From Mucilaginibacter sp. OK283 (GTDB lineage: Bacteria > Bacteroidota > Bacteroidia > Sphingobacteriales > Sphingobacteriaceae), in contig NZ_FODR01000014.1 in the NCBI RefSeq assembly GCF_900110415.1, positions 62,001-126,000 of the forward strand: 64,000 nt of DNA. The letters run 5' to 3'. The stretch's first letter is position 1. Each line of letters begins with the position of its first letter. Both the position numbers and the translations under genes were made by a program. Below, one piece after another: positions 54,338-63,994 of this stretch. The notes beneath the pieces are model-generated. The model worked only from the letters and a program-made list of their open reading frames with translations. It did not search any database and was not told where the DNA came from.

Positions 54338-55498
54338 ATGAAATACAATCCGCAACTGGATAGCATGCGTGCTTTGGCGGCACTGGCAATAATAGCTCAC
54401 CACTATCTTCTTTTCCCGGCCGGATGGATAGGGGTTCAATTCTTTTTTGTGCTATCCGGTTTTTTGATATCGGGCATAGTTCTAAAAGGAAAGCAGCAAT
54501 ACCAAACTCAAGGCATGATTACGTTTTTTAAGGACTTTTACAAACGCAGGATGTTGCGATTGTTTCCTCTTTATTACGGATACCTGCTAATACTGGGTGT
54601 TATCTTCCTGTTTATACATAAGCCTGAGGCTTTAAGTACCGAATGGCCATGGTTGTTAACTTACACACTCAACTTCAGGTGGTTGTTTGATAGCTACACG
54701 TTTCACATGATATACGGCCACTTATGGAGTTTATCTCTTGAATGGCAATTTTACCTGGTTTGGCCTTTGTTTTTATGGAAATTACCCGAAAGCCTCTTTT
54801 TAAAAACATTACTTTGGTTGTTGCCGGCAGCAATGGTTATAAGGGTTGTAGTATATTTAGTGTGCAACCACCTGCAATACTTTGTAGGTTTCGACGGAAA
54901 TGCAATTGATGAAGCGCTGGCTCCTTATGTGCTGCCATTTTCACATCTGGATGCATTTGTATTTGGCGCTTTGTTATGTAACAAACCTTTCAGGGAGATA
55001 ATGAGTAAAGCCAGGGTTGTTTATTCATGTATTACTTTAACCGTAGTTACGGGTTTGCTTCTGGTTATTTCCATTCCATCTTACCATTTATCTTCTTTTG
55101 GCTGGCCAGGTAACCTGCCGCAGGGCTATCAATGGATCTGGGGGTATTCGGTGCTGAACTTAACAAGCGCTGCTATAATAGCTAACCTTTTGGAACAAAA
55201 AGATGTGTGGTTGTTTTCTTTTACTAAACTGCGCCTTTTTCAATATTTAGGTAAAATATCCTACGGCATGTATGTTTACCATCCAATTATCATATTTAGT
55301 GTAATGGCATTTAGTGCCAAAATGTATGCCTTCCCCGGAAGTAAAATTTTAGAGTTATTAATAGTAATTGCCTTAACTACCGTAACCGCACATTTTTCAT
55401 ACGAGTTTTGGGAAAAACGTTTCATAAAAAAACGAACTGTACCAACACCCCTTACAAAGCCCGAGGACCTGCCTGAGCCCGAAGCCGTTTATAACTAA
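54338..55498 (+). CDS. Acyltransferase family 3 (OafA/YrhL-like) membrane protein
   Basis: Multi-pass protein of 386 aa with about 10 hydrophobic segments. The N-terminus shows QLDSMRALAALAIIAHHYL and the R/K-rich loop KRRMLRLFPLYYGYL, both hallmarks of acyltransferase 3. The segment HLWSLSLEWQFYLVWPLF is also characteristic. It probably adds O-acetyl or another acyl group to the polysaccharide repeat unit across the inner membrane. It belongs to the locus 2 operon. Confidence 0.93.
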   Translation: MKYNPQLDSMRALAALAIIAHHYLLFPAGWIGVQFFFVLSGFLISGIVLKGKQQYQTQGMITFFKDFYKRRMLRLFPLYYGYLLILGVIFLFIHKPEALSTEWPWLLTYTLNFRWLFDSYTFHMIYGHLWSLSLEWQFYLVWPLFLWKLPESLFLKTLLWLLPAAMVIRVVVYLVCNHLQYFVGFDGNAIDEALAPYVLPFSHLDAFVFGALLCNKPFREIMSKARVVYSCITLTVVTGLLLVISIPSYHLSSFGWPGNLPQGYQWIWGYSVLNLTSAAIIANLLEQKDVWLFSFTKLRLFQYLGKISYGMYVYHPIIIFSVMAFSAKMYAFPGSKILELLIVIALTTVTAHFSYEFWEKRFIKKRTVPTPLTKPEDLPEPEAVYN

Positions 55499-55524
55499 AG
55501 CAAAAAAACAAATCATTTTTACCA

Positions 55525-56634
55525 ATGAACACGAGCACCTACAGGCAGTTGATCATCATCGCGCCTACCTGTCCTCCGGGGGTTTGCGGAGTAAGCGATC
55601 ACGCATATAAAACAGCATTAGCATTAAACAAATTTTACAAATCGGTTAAAATCGGGGTAGAATATTTTCCCGAAGTAATACGGGATACTCCGCTAACTTT
55701 AACAACAGCATACTGGCAAAGTCTGCTTAAGCAAATTGAAAAAAACAGCACTCCCGGCGATTTGCTCTTAAACTTTACACCAACAAGTTATTCCAAAACA
55801 GGGTTACCGTTTAAATTGCTGCAGGCATTAAAAAAGTTTAAAAAAGAGTCGCCATACAATCACCTTTATATTTTTTTTCACGAAACATGGGACGATAGCG
55901 CTGGTTTGAGAATACACCATAGGTTACGCAATCAACTTATAAAATACACGGTAAAACAACTGAGCAAACTGGCCGATGGCATTACTGTAGTAACCAACGA
56001 GCAAAAAGAAAAAATAATATCGCTAACCAATAGCAAAAAAGTAAGACTGAGTTTGGTTGGCGCAAATATTTTGCCGGTTGATAAAGAAAATGGATTAACA
56101 AGCATCAGGAAACCGGGCGAATGGGTAATATTTGGCTTAGCCCATACCCGCTTGTGGACACTTCAACAACATCTGCCACTGATACAAAAGCTGCACAAGA
56201 ATGGCTTGATAAAAAAAATTTACGCAATTGGGCCCCTAAACAATCATTACGCCGATGAAGAACTTAGCCTGGCATCGGGCCAATTAGGGCCTGGTGTTTT
56301 AATACAGACAGGAACGCTTGATCCCGGCGAAGTTTCGGCAATGATGTTAACTGCAGAAGCAGCGCTGGTAGGCCAAACTGCCGATAGTCTTCGCAAATCG
56401 GGCACTTTCGCGGCGCTGTCTGCACATGCAGTGCCTGTAATTTGCGAGGCACCTGTAACATTAGACGAGCCCCCGGGTGTTGCCATATTTCGCCCGCACG
56501 AGTTAATGACCAACCAAACACTGCTATCTACCATTGAAGGAGAAAAAAGACGACTGTTACTGCACCAATGGTTTTGGTTAACAAGGAGTTGGGAAGCTAT
56601 CGCCCTTGACATGCAAAGCTGGATAAACGGTTAA
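55525..56634 (+). CDS. GT-B glycosyltransferase-like protein, type B
   Basis: Protein of 369 aa. After LIIIAPTCPPGVCGVSDHAY it shows YIFFHETWDD, SLVGANILPVD, VIFGLAHTRLW and DSLRKSGTFAALSAHAVPVI. These parallel the motif order of the 51023-52165 protein, so the two are probably distant paralogues in one operon. The fold looks GT-B; no E-x7-E motif is seen. It probably adds a sugar to the repeat unit. Assignment is tentative. Confidence 0.65.
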   Translation: MNTSTYRQLIIIAPTCPPGVCGVSDHAYKTALALNKFYKSVKIGVEYFPEVIRDTPLTLTTAYWQSLLKQIEKNSTPGDLLLNFTPTSYSKTGLPFKLLQALKKFKKESPYNHLYIFFHETWDDSAGLRIHHRLRNQLIKYTVKQLSKLADGITVVTNEQKEKIISLTNSKKVRLSLVGANILPVDKENGLTSIRKPGEWVIFGLAHTRLWTLQQHLPLIQKLHKNGLIKKIYAIGPLNNHYADEELSLASGQLGPGVLIQTGTLDPGEVSAMMLTAEAALVGQTADSLRKSGTFAALSAHAVPVICEAPVTLDEPPGVAIFRPHELMTNQTLLSTIEGEKRRLLLHQWFWLTRSWEAIALDMQSWING

Positions 56635-56673
56635 ATTACATTTTGCATTTATATACAACTACTCAAAGGTTTC

Positions 56674-57915
56674 ATGAAAATAAATATTTCTCATCCTACT
56701 GGTAACCGCAATGTGAGGGCCGTTATTACCAGCCTTGCCAAAGCGGATATGCTCGGCGGCTTTAATACTACGCTTGTGGCCAATGCGGATGCCTTGTGGC
56801 TTAAGTTAATGCCCCAAAATATCCGCACAGAATGGCTAAGGCGCACATTCCCGGTATCAAGGGCCAGTATTCATACCCGGCCAGTTCTTGAACTTGCCCG
56901 TATGACTATGCCCAGGCTGGGCTATAATAAATGCATTGAACATGAAAAAGGATGGGCAAGCATTGATGCTGTATACCATGATCTTGACAAGTATAACGCC
57001 CGGCAACTTGTAAATAATGCAGCAAAAAATAAGATAGACGCTGTTTATGCCTATGAAGACGGTGCTTTAGAAACATTTAAACAGGCAAAAAAACTGGGGC
57101 TAAAATGCATTTATGATTTACCTATTGCCTACTGGAAAACAGTTAAAAAACTCATGAACCAGGAAGCCGCCAGGCTACCACAGTGGGCTGTTACACTGGG
57201 CGGAGGTATCAGCGATTCTGAAGCCAAACTGGAGAGAAAAACGCAGGAACTTGAACTGGCCGACGTTGTAGTTGGGCCGGGGTCATTTGTAATTGATTCG
57301 CTGCCCTTTTGGGCAAATAAAAAATTGATCGTTTCGCCCTTTGGATCACCGGAAACAACGCCAGGTGGCTTAAATGTCCCAAAAAATACAAATGTCCCGC
57401 TTCGCGTTTTATTTGCCGGGTCGATGGGGCAACGAAAGGGGCTTGCAGATTTGTTTGCGGCTATAAAAAAAATAAACAGCAAAAATGTGGAGTTGGTTGT
57501 GATGGGTTCGTTACTTGCGCCAATTGAGTTTTACCGTAATGAACTATCGGGTTTTACTTACGAAAGTGGCAGATCACATGATAAAGTGTTGGAACTGATG
57601 CGCACCTGCGATGTATTTTGCCTTCCATCAATTGCAGAAGGCCGGGCGCTGGTAATGCAGGAAGCGATGAGCCAGGGCCTGCCGTTAATTATTACCTCCA
57701 ACACAGGCGGGGCCGATTTGATTGACGAGGGAGAAACCGGTTTTTTGATACCAACAGCCTCGCCCGACAGTATAGCCGAAAAAATCTCCTGGTTTTTAGA
57801 TAACCGTAACCTGATACCCGAAATGGGATATAAAGCGCAAAAAAAAGCCGCCGGTTACACATGGGATGCTTATGGAGATAAAATAGCCCAATCGCTTCAT
57901 GAGTATATATCTTAA
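56674..57915 (+). CDS. Family 4 glycosyltransferase
   Basis: GT-B enzyme of 413 aa. The donor domain has VLFAGSMGQRKGLADLFAAI and the pattern CLPSIAEGRALVMQEAMSQG (E-x7-E) followed by TNTGGADLIDEGETGFLI-like text. The N-terminal half starts KINISHPTGNRNVRAVI. It acts in locus 2 repeat-unit assembly. Its stop codon overlaps the polymerase start by one base (TAATG). Confidence 0.92.
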   Translation: MKINISHPTGNRNVRAVITSLAKADMLGGFNTTLVANADALWLKLMPQNIRTEWLRRTFPVSRASIHTRPVLELARMTMPRLGYNKCIEHEKGWASIDAVYHDLDKYNARQLVNNAAKNKIDAVYAYEDGALETFKQAKKLGLKCIYDLPIAYWKTVKKLMNQEAARLPQWAVTLGGGISDSEAKLERKTQELELADVVVGPGSFVIDSLPFWANKKLIVSPFGSPETTPGGLNVPKNTNVPLRVLFAGSMGQRKGLADLFAAIKKINSKNVELVVMGSLLAPIEFYRNELSGFTYESGRSHDKVLELMRTCDVFCLPSIAEGRALVMQEAMSQGLPLIITSNTGGADLIDEGETGFLIPTASPDSIAEKISWFLDNRNLIPEMGYKAQKKAAGYTWDAYGDKIAQSLHEYIS

Positions 57916-59363
57916 TGCTGGTACCAAAATTATTTAACACCATAATGACTGGTAATATAACAACAATGACCACGCTTCAGGGACTTTCAAAAAGCTTTTA
58001 CGTTGCCCGGCCGGTTGACCGTAAAGACCCTAACCTTCTTTTAAAGCGGGGTATCTGGGCTTACTTTTTACTGCTGATATTTGAGGGAGCGTTACGCAAA
58101 TGGGTATTGCCCGGCCTGTCTACTCCCCTGCTTGTTGTACGTGATCCATTAGCTCTTTGGCTGGTTTTACTTGCGTGGAAGCGCAACCTGTTACCGTCAA
58201 ATTTATACGTTAATGGGATGATAGCCATTGGCGCAATAGGCATAGTTACCGCCCTTGCTTTCGGGCATGGCAATTTTGCCGTGGCCATTTACGGCGCCAG
58301 GATCCTGATGTTTCATTTTCCGCTCATGTTTGTTATCGGTAAAGTATTTGACCGTGATGATGTAATCAAAATTGGCAAAGCAACTATATGGATAACAATA
58401 CCCATGGCCGTATTAATAGCTATGCAGTTTTATAGCCCGCAATCGGCATTTGTTAACCGCGGTGTTGGCGGCGATTTAAAAGGTGGTGGTTTTGACGGAG
58501 CTATGGGATTTTTTCGTCCACCGGCTACATTCTCATTCACAAACGGCACAGCCTTGTTTTTTGGTTTTTCGGCCGCGTATGTATTTTACTTTTGGCTAAC
58601 ACCAAAAAGCATAAATCGATTGGCGCTTATTGGTGCAACGCTGGGTGTTATGGTAGCTATACCGTTATCAATAAGCCGCAGCCTGTTGTCTCTTGTGCTG
58701 GCTTGCACGCTATTTTCGCTGATAGCCATATCGCGCAATCCAAAATACCTGGGCAAAATGCTGGTGGCGATAGTAGTACTGCTAATTACGTTTACCGCCT
58801 TAAGCCAGCTCAGTGTTTTTGCTACCCCGCTGGAGGTATTTACACATAGGTTTACCAGTGCCAACGAAACTGAAGGTGGAGTATCAGGTGTATTTGTTGA
58901 TCGTTTCTTAGGCGGCATGATTGGTGCTATTATCGAATCGGCGCAAAAACCATTTTTTGGTTACGGGATAGGGATGGGAACGAGTGTCGGCAGCATGCTC
59001 ATAGCCGGCGATCATACTGTTTACCTGATATCCGAAGGTGAATGGGGCCGCCTGATTGGCGAAATGGGTATTATCATGGGCTTCTCCGTTATTTTTATAA
59101 GAATTGTTTTTGTGTGGAATTTAACTATCGATAGCTTCCGTAAACTTGCTATCGGCGACTTTTTACCATGGATGATATGTAGCATTGGCATTTTGGCCAT
59201 TATGCAGGGGCAATGGGCCCAGCCAACGTCGCTTGGCTTCGACGTGGTGCTTGGTGGTATTACACTTGCCGCATTACGCACACCAAACCGCAAACTATGG
59301 GTGGTAAAAACCATTGAGCAGGATAATCCTGTTAACCCAACCGGAAATCAACGCGCCATTTAA
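57915..59363 (+). CDS. O-antigen polymerase/ligase-like membrane protein (Wzy candidate)
   Basis: Multi-pass protein of 482 aa with about 10-12 hydrophobic segments. A large loop in the second half (about 300-370, with HRFTSANETEGGVSGVFVDRF and GYGIGMGTSVGS) is typical of Wzy/WaaL-type proteins. It would polymerise the repeat units at the periplasmic face. It is the only polymerase candidate of locus 2. The first ATG overlaps the previous stop by one base; Met11 is an alternative start. Confidence 0.8.
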   Translation: MLVPKLFNTIMTGNITTMTTLQGLSKSFYVARPVDRKDPNLLLKRGIWAYFLLLIFEGALRKWVLPGLSTPLLVVRDPLALWLVLLAWKRNLLPSNLYVNGMIAIGAIGIVTALAFGHGNFAVAIYGARILMFHFPLMFVIGKVFDRDDVIKIGKATIWITIPMAVLIAMQFYSPQSAFVNRGVGGDLKGGGFDGAMGFFRPPATFSFTNGTALFFGFSAAYVFYFWLTPKSINRLALIGATLGVMVAIPLSISRSLLSLVLACTLFSLIAISRNPKYLGKMLVAIVVLLITFTALSQLSVFATPLEVFTHRFTSANETEGGVSGVFVDRFLGGMIGAIIESAQKPFFGYGIGMGTSVGSMLIAGDHTVYLISEGEWGRLIGEMGIIMGFSVIFIRIVFVWNLTIDSFRKLAIGDFLPWMICSIGILAIMQGQWAQPTSLGFDVVLGGITLAALRTPNRKLWVVKTIEQDNPVNPTGNQRAI

Positions 59364-59392
59364 TCCAATAACTTACCTCAATTTATCTTTTT

Positions 59393-59992
59393 ATGTTAAC
59401 CCAATTAAACGTGGCTGCCCCCTCTTTTGCCGAATCGCTTGAGGAACTAACAAACGTAATCTCGGCAAGCAAAAAACTTGAGGAATCAGTATTAGCAGCC
59501 TGTTCGGCAATTAAATACTCAATTTTAAATGGCGGCAAACTCATCAGTTGCGGAAACGGCGGTAGCGCTGCCGATGCCCTTCACCTTTCTGAAGAACTTG
59601 TTGGCCGCTTTAAAGCCGAACGCCGCAGCCTACCCGCTATTTGCTTAAACGCCGATGTAACCGCAATTACCTGTATTGGGAATGATTATGGCTTCGACGC
59701 TATCTATTCAAGGCAACTGGAAGGACTCGGCAAGCCGGGCGACGTACTGGTTGGTTTTAGTACAAGCGGCAACAGCCCTAATATCATCGAAGCTTTTGCG
59801 CAGGCACGCAAACAAAATATCATCACCATATACCTCGGCGGTAAAAACGGCGGAACCATAAAAGGCACCTGCGATCATGAAATTATCATACCAAGCAATA
59901 CTACTGCACGCATTCAGGAAATGCATACACTTATCCTGCATCAGTGGCTTGAAGAACTTGACATAACAGACTGGAGCACCTTAAATTATTAA
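59393..59992 (+). CDS. gmhA: Sedoheptulose-7-phosphate isomerase-like SIS protein
   Basis: SIS-domain protein of 199 aa, the normal GmhA length. It shows ISCGNGGSAADALHLSEEL, VGRFKAERRSLPAICL and GFSTSGNSPNIIEA. GmhA converts sedoheptulose-7-phosphate to D-glycero-D-manno-heptose-7-phosphate in the cytoplasm. The next gene, 3 bp away, is the matching kinase, which supports the assignment. The pathway is incomplete in this window. Confidence 0.9.
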   Translation: MLTQLNVAAPSFAESLEELTNVISASKKLEESVLAACSAIKYSILNGGKLISCGNGGSAADALHLSEELVGRFKAERRSLPAICLNADVTAITCIGNDYGFDAIYSRQLEGLGKPGDVLVGFSTSGNSPNIIEAFAQARKQNIITIYLGGKNGGTIKGTCDHEIIIPSNTTARIQEMHTLILHQWLEELDITDWSTLNY

Positions 59993-59995
59993 CTC

Positions 59996-61006
59996 ATGAA
60001 CCTATCTTATTTATTAAAAGGGCTAAGCACCATTAAAGTATTGGTCATTGGCGATTTAATGCTCGATCATTACATCTGGGGTAATGTACACCGGATATCT
60101 CCGGAGGCTCCTGTCCCGGTGGTACAGGTAAATAAAGACACCTACACGGCAGGCGGTGCTGCCAACGTTGCCATCAACCTATCAAACCTGGGGGTAAAAA
60201 CCAAAATAATGGGGCATTGCACCATGGACGAAGCGGGTAAAAAGCTTTTAGGAATTCTGTCTGGTAAAGGTGTGAAATATCTACCGCCCGAATTACTGTT
60301 CCAGGCACCTACTATTGTTAAAACAAGGGTTATTGTTCATTCACAGCAACTTTGCCGTATCGACCGTGAGGATACTCGCGAGTGTTATACCATAGACTCG
60401 GCTCCGGGTTTTGAAAATATGCTGCGGCAAGCCCTTTCGGATGTTGATGCGGTGATCGTATCTGATTATGCCAAAGGTGTTATCTCCCAATCGTTACTTG
60501 ACTCTATCTTAAAAATAGCCCGCGATTTACCGGACTTGTTAGTAGCTTTAGACCCGAAGCCGGCCCGAAGGTTATCATTTCGCGGCGTTGGGCTGTTAAC
60601 TCCAAACCGTGCCGAAGCACTTGCCCTTGCAGAACTTCCAGAACCTGCACCGGAAGAAAAATATCCGATAGAAAAAATTTGCAGGCGCATACATGATATT
60701 TATAATCCCGAAATTTTGATAGTGACGTTAGGAGCCGACGGAATGGCAATTAGTCACCGTGGCGAAGTGGTTGAACATTTACCAACGGTTGCACGCCAGG
60801 TTTTTGATGTATCGGGCGCAGGCGATACGGTTATAGCCACCTTAACCGCAGCTTTGGCAAGTGGCGCCAATGCAGCCGAGGCGGCCCGCTTTGCAAACGC
60901 TGCCGCAGGTTGCGTAGTTGCACATGTAGGCACCGCGCCTATAGATTACCAGGAGCTTGAGGATTGGCTGCTTAAAGCCGATATGGAATATCAAAGTATA
61001 CTATAA
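59996..61006 (+). CDS. hldA: D-glycero-D-manno-heptose-7-phosphate kinase (HldE N-terminal domain only)
   Basis: PfkB-family kinase of 336 aa. It starts with the typical LVIGDLMLDHYIWGNVHRIS and APVPVVQV pattern, has TAGGAANVAINLSNLG (51-66), and ends with DVSGAGDTVIATLTAAL (catalytic Asp277). It is the kinase half of bifunctional HldE; the adenylyltransferase half is absent, so a separate HldC (and GmhB) is expected elsewhere. Together with gmhA it supplies NDP-heptose for the GT9 gene next door. Confidence 0.9.
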   Translation: MNLSYLLKGLSTIKVLVIGDLMLDHYIWGNVHRISPEAPVPVVQVNKDTYTAGGAANVAINLSNLGVKTKIMGHCTMDEAGKKLLGILSGKGVKYLPPELLFQAPTIVKTRVIVHSQQLCRIDREDTRECYTIDSAPGFENMLRQALSDVDAVIVSDYAKGVISQSLLDSILKIARDLPDLLVALDPKPARRLSFRGVGLLTPNRAEALALAELPEPAPEEKYPIEKICRRIHDIYNPEILIVTLGADGMAISHRGEVVEHLPTVARQVFDVSGAGDTVIATLTAALASGANAAEAARFANAAAGCVVAHVGTAPIDYQELEDWLLKADMEYQSIL

Positions 61007-61049
61007 CAAATATTCATTCGCTTCCCCTTTGCGGTAATTGCCATCAATT

Positions 61050-62159
61050 ATGAGCATTTCTAAAAACAACAAAGTACTTATATACAGGCTTGGCAGCCTG
61101 GGCGATACTGTAATGGCTTTGCCCAGCTTCCACAAAATAAGAAATTCGTTTCCACATGCAGATATTACTTTGCTTACCAATAAACCGGTAATGGCCAAAG
61201 CTGCTGCAATTGAAGCTATTTTAGGCAGCCATTACTTTTTTAACCGCACCATTAATTACCCGGTGGGCACCAGGAACCTTAAAGTACTTTTTGATCTGAT
61301 TAAGCAGATCCGCGCATTAAAAATTGATACGGTAATAAATATTAATCCAACCCGATCAAAAAATTCCCTGTTAAGAGATAAGTTGTTTTTCAAAGCTGCA
61401 GGTATTGCAAATTTGGTAGGTTTTGATGCAGCCAGGGAAGATTTTGAAGTTTGTGTTGATCCACAAACAGGCATCATGGAATGGGAAGCTAAACGATTAG
61501 CCAGGAGGATTAGCCTTTTGGGTGCAATTGATTTATCAGATGACAAAAATTGGGATTTGAATTTAACCGAAAGCGAATTAGAAATTGCCAATAGTTATGA
61601 GCTTTTATTAATAAAAGATACTCCTGTACTGGCTATCTCAACAGGCACAAAAAATCAATCGAACGACTGGGAAGTTGGCAACTGGCAAACGTTATTAAGC
61701 CAACTATCAAATTTGCTTCCGGGTTGGCAGTTGATGATCATAGGAGCTCCGGACGAAGCAGAAACGGCGGCACAACTTATATCAGCCTGGAAACATCAGT
61801 CGATAAATTTGTGCGGCAAAACAACACCCAGGGTATCGGCAGCATTGTTAAAGAAGGCTAAGGCTTTTATTGGCCATGATAGTGGCCCAATACATTTGGC
61901 TGCCGGAGTGGGTACACCGTGTGTAGGCATCTACTCTGCGCGCAACTTACCCGGCCAATGGTTTCCGCGGGGAGAAAATAACCAAATACTTTACAAGCTG
62001 CCAGCGTGCGCAGGTTGCGGACTTGAAGTTTGCTTGGTTCAACAAAAAAAATGCATTCTGTCTATCACCGTAGATGAAGTAATACAATCGGTATTTAAAA
62101 TATTAAACAACAAGGCACCTGTTTCTTCGTCCATTTTAACCGCTGCTGTACAATTATGA
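61050..62159 (+). CDS. Family 9 glycosyltransferase (heptosyltransferase-like)
   Basis: GT9 enzyme of 369 aa from the ATG at 61050; a TTG at 61038 is less likely. The start KVLIYRLGSLGDTVMALPSF and the donor-site segment FIGHDSGPIHLAAGVGTPCV are classic for ADP-heptose:LPS heptosyltransferases. A Cys-rich tail (PACAGCGLEVCLVQQKKC) is also common in GT9. With gmhA and the kinase directly upstream, a heptose residue in the locus 2 product or LPS core is likely. It overlaps the next gene by 4 bp. Confidence 0.92.
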   Translation: MSISKNNKVLIYRLGSLGDTVMALPSFHKIRNSFPHADITLLTNKPVMAKAAAIEAILGSHYFFNRTINYPVGTRNLKVLFDLIKQIRALKIDTVININPTRSKNSLLRDKLFFKAAGIANLVGFDAAREDFEVCVDPQTGIMEWEAKRLARRISLLGAIDLSDDKNWDLNLTESELEIANSYELLLIKDTPVLAISTGTKNQSNDWEVGNWQTLLSQLSNLLPGWQLMIIGAPDEAETAAQLISAWKHQSINLCGKTTPRVSAALLKKAKAFIGHDSGPIHLAAGVGTPCVGIYSARNLPGQWFPRGENNQILYKLPACAGCGLEVCLVQQKKCILSITVDEVIQSVFKILNNKAPVSSSILTAAVQL

Positions 62160-63352
62160 AAGTACTCCACGTAATTAGCAGTATGAACCCCGAAACTGGT
62201 GGCGTATGTGAGGCGGTGAGAATATGCGCAGGCGGTTTGCAAAAGCTGGGTATACAAAACGAAGTTGTTAGTGTAGACGAAGATATTTTTAACAAAACAG
62301 ACATCTTTCTTCAGCACGCATTAGGCCCGGCAGCAAACGCCTGGCATTATAGCAAATTATTATTGCCGTGGCTTTCTGCCAATATTACCCGGTTTGATGT
62401 TGTAATAGTTCACGGCCTTTGGTTGTATCATGGTTTCGCCGTTTATAAAGCATTTAACGCGTTAAAGACAAGCGGTATTAAACCAAAACTATTTGTGATG
62501 CCTCATGGCATGCTTGACCCCTATTTTCAACGGGCAAAAGGCCGGAGGATAAAAGCAATCAGGAATGTAATTTATTGGAGCTTAATTGAAAAAAAACTTA
62601 TTAATAGCGCAGATAAAATTTTATTTACATGCGAAACTGAGCTAATTCTTGCCCGGCTGCCTTTCTGGCCATATAAACCAAAATCTGAGACTGTTGTTGG
62701 CCTGGGGGTAATAGCTCCTCCCGCCTACAATATTAAAATGGCTGATGTTTTTAAAAACACAGTACCAGGATTAAATGATAGTCCGTATTTGCTTTTTCTC
62801 AGCAGGATACACGAGAAAAAGGGGGTCGATTTAATTATTGATGCATACAAACAAATCGCCAAAAGCCAATTAAGTTCAATAAACGGTAAGGTTAGCAACC
62901 TACCTAAACTTGTAATTGCCGGCCCGGGCCTCGACAGTAATTATGGAATACAAATGCAACAAACAGTTGCCGAATCGACACTCCTAAAAAACCTTGTTTA
63001 TTTTCCGGGTATGCTTACCGGCGAGGCCAAATGGGGAGCATTTTACGGGTGCGAGGCGTTTGTGCTGCCAAGTCATCAGGAAAACTTTGGAATAGCTGTA
63101 GTGGAAGCTTTAACATGTAATAAGCCGGTGCTCATATCAAACCAGGTAAACATCTGGCGCGAGTTATGCGAAGCCGGTGGTGCATTGGTTGCCGACGATA
63201 ATAAAACCGGGACTTATGATATGCTTAGTACCTGGCAGAAGTTATCATTAGTAGAAAAACAAAAAATGGGAGTCAACGCCCGGCGTTGCTACGACCAACA
63301 TTTTGAAGTGAATGCAGTCATCAATCGTTTTCAAGAGGTTTTATTCAATTAA
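62156..63352 (+). CDS. Family 4 glycosyltransferase
   Basis: GT-B enzyme of 398 aa. The N-terminus KVLHVISSMNPETGGVCEAV has the acceptor-side loop. VIVHGLWLYHGFAVYKAF and MPHGMLDPYFQ are typical of the WcaC/WcaI-like group. The donor domain has FLSRIHEKKGVDLIIDAY and SHQENFGIAVVEALTCNKPV (E-x7-E). It is coupled to the GT9 gene by an ATGA overlap. It adds a sugar to the locus 2 repeat unit. Confidence 0.94.
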   Translation: MKVLHVISSMNPETGGVCEAVRICAGGLQKLGIQNEVVSVDEDIFNKTDIFLQHALGPAANAWHYSKLLLPWLSANITRFDVVIVHGLWLYHGFAVYKAFNALKTSGIKPKLFVMPHGMLDPYFQRAKGRRIKAIRNVIYWSLIEKKLINSADKILFTCETELILARLPFWPYKPKSETVVGLGVIAPPAYNIKMADVFKNTVPGLNDSPYLLFLSRIHEKKGVDLIIDAYKQIAKSQLSSINGKVSNLPKLVIAGPGLDSNYGIQMQQTVAESTLLKNLVYFPGMLTGEAKWGAFYGCEAFVLPSHQENFGIAVVEALTCNKPVLISNQVNIWRELCEAGGALVADDNKTGTYDMLSTWQKLSLVEKQKMGVNARRCYDQHFEVNAVINRFQEVLFN

Positions 63353-63403
63353 AAAAGTCCAGGGGCAAAATTGCCCGAACATAATCATAATCAAACAGCA
63401 AAT

Positions 63404-63994
63404 ATGTTTTCTTATCATAGTAAGGATAGTGTGGATGGATACTTACGGCCCGTATTTTCATTTTCTAATAAGCTACGAAGGGCCATTTGGAACCTGTGTT
63501 GGTCACTATTGTGCAGATGGACACCCAAGCCGCTGCATAAATGGCGGGTTTTAATTGTAAGAGCATTTGGTGGCAAAATTGGCGATAAAAATATCATCTA
63601 CCCCGATTGCAAGATATGGGCTCCGTGGCTACTGGAAACGGAGGATATTGTTACCATTGGCCCGGGGGTCGAGATTTATAATCCCGGTGGTGTTTTTTTG
63701 GGCCACCATTCAATCCTCTCCCAAAACGCTTACCTATGTGGCGCTACCCATGATTATAACACGGCCGATTTTACATATATCATGAAGCAAATAATCATAT
63801 CACCCTATTCCTGGATATGCTCAAAAGCGGTTGTGTTGCCAGGAGTGTGTTGCATGGATGGGAGTGTTTTGGGAGCTGCATCGGTAACATCACGAGATCT
63901 GGAGCCCTGGACAGTATATGGCGGACACCCGGCCCTGCCTTTAAAAAAACGAACTAACTTCTTAGACAACCTAAACAACAATCAGGATGAGTAA
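63404..63994 (+). CDS. WcaF-like putative colanic acid O-acetyltransferase (left-handed beta-helix)
   Basis: Hexapeptide-repeat acetyltransferase of 196 aa from the ATG at 63404; an upstream TTG reading (63371) is not preferred. After a basic N-terminal part (SNKLRRAIWNLCWSLLCRW) the beta-helix turns follow: KIGDKNIIYPDCKIW, TIGPGVEIYNPGGVFLG, CGATHDYNTADFTY and SVLGAASVTSRDLEPW. The HDYN motif carries the likely catalytic His. WcaF-type proteins O-acetylate exopolysaccharide repeat units. It shares an ATGAGTAA overlap with the next gene. Confidence 0.9.
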   Translation: MFSYHSKDSVDGYLRPVFSFSNKLRRAIWNLCWSLLCRWTPKPLHKWRVLIVRAFGGKIGDKNIIYPDCKIWAPWLLETEDIVTIGPGVEIYNPGGVFLGHHSILSQNAYLCGATHDYNTADFTYIMKQIIISPYSWICSKAVVLPGVCCMDGSVLGAASVTSRDLEPWTVYGGHPALPLKKRTNFLDNLNNNQDE

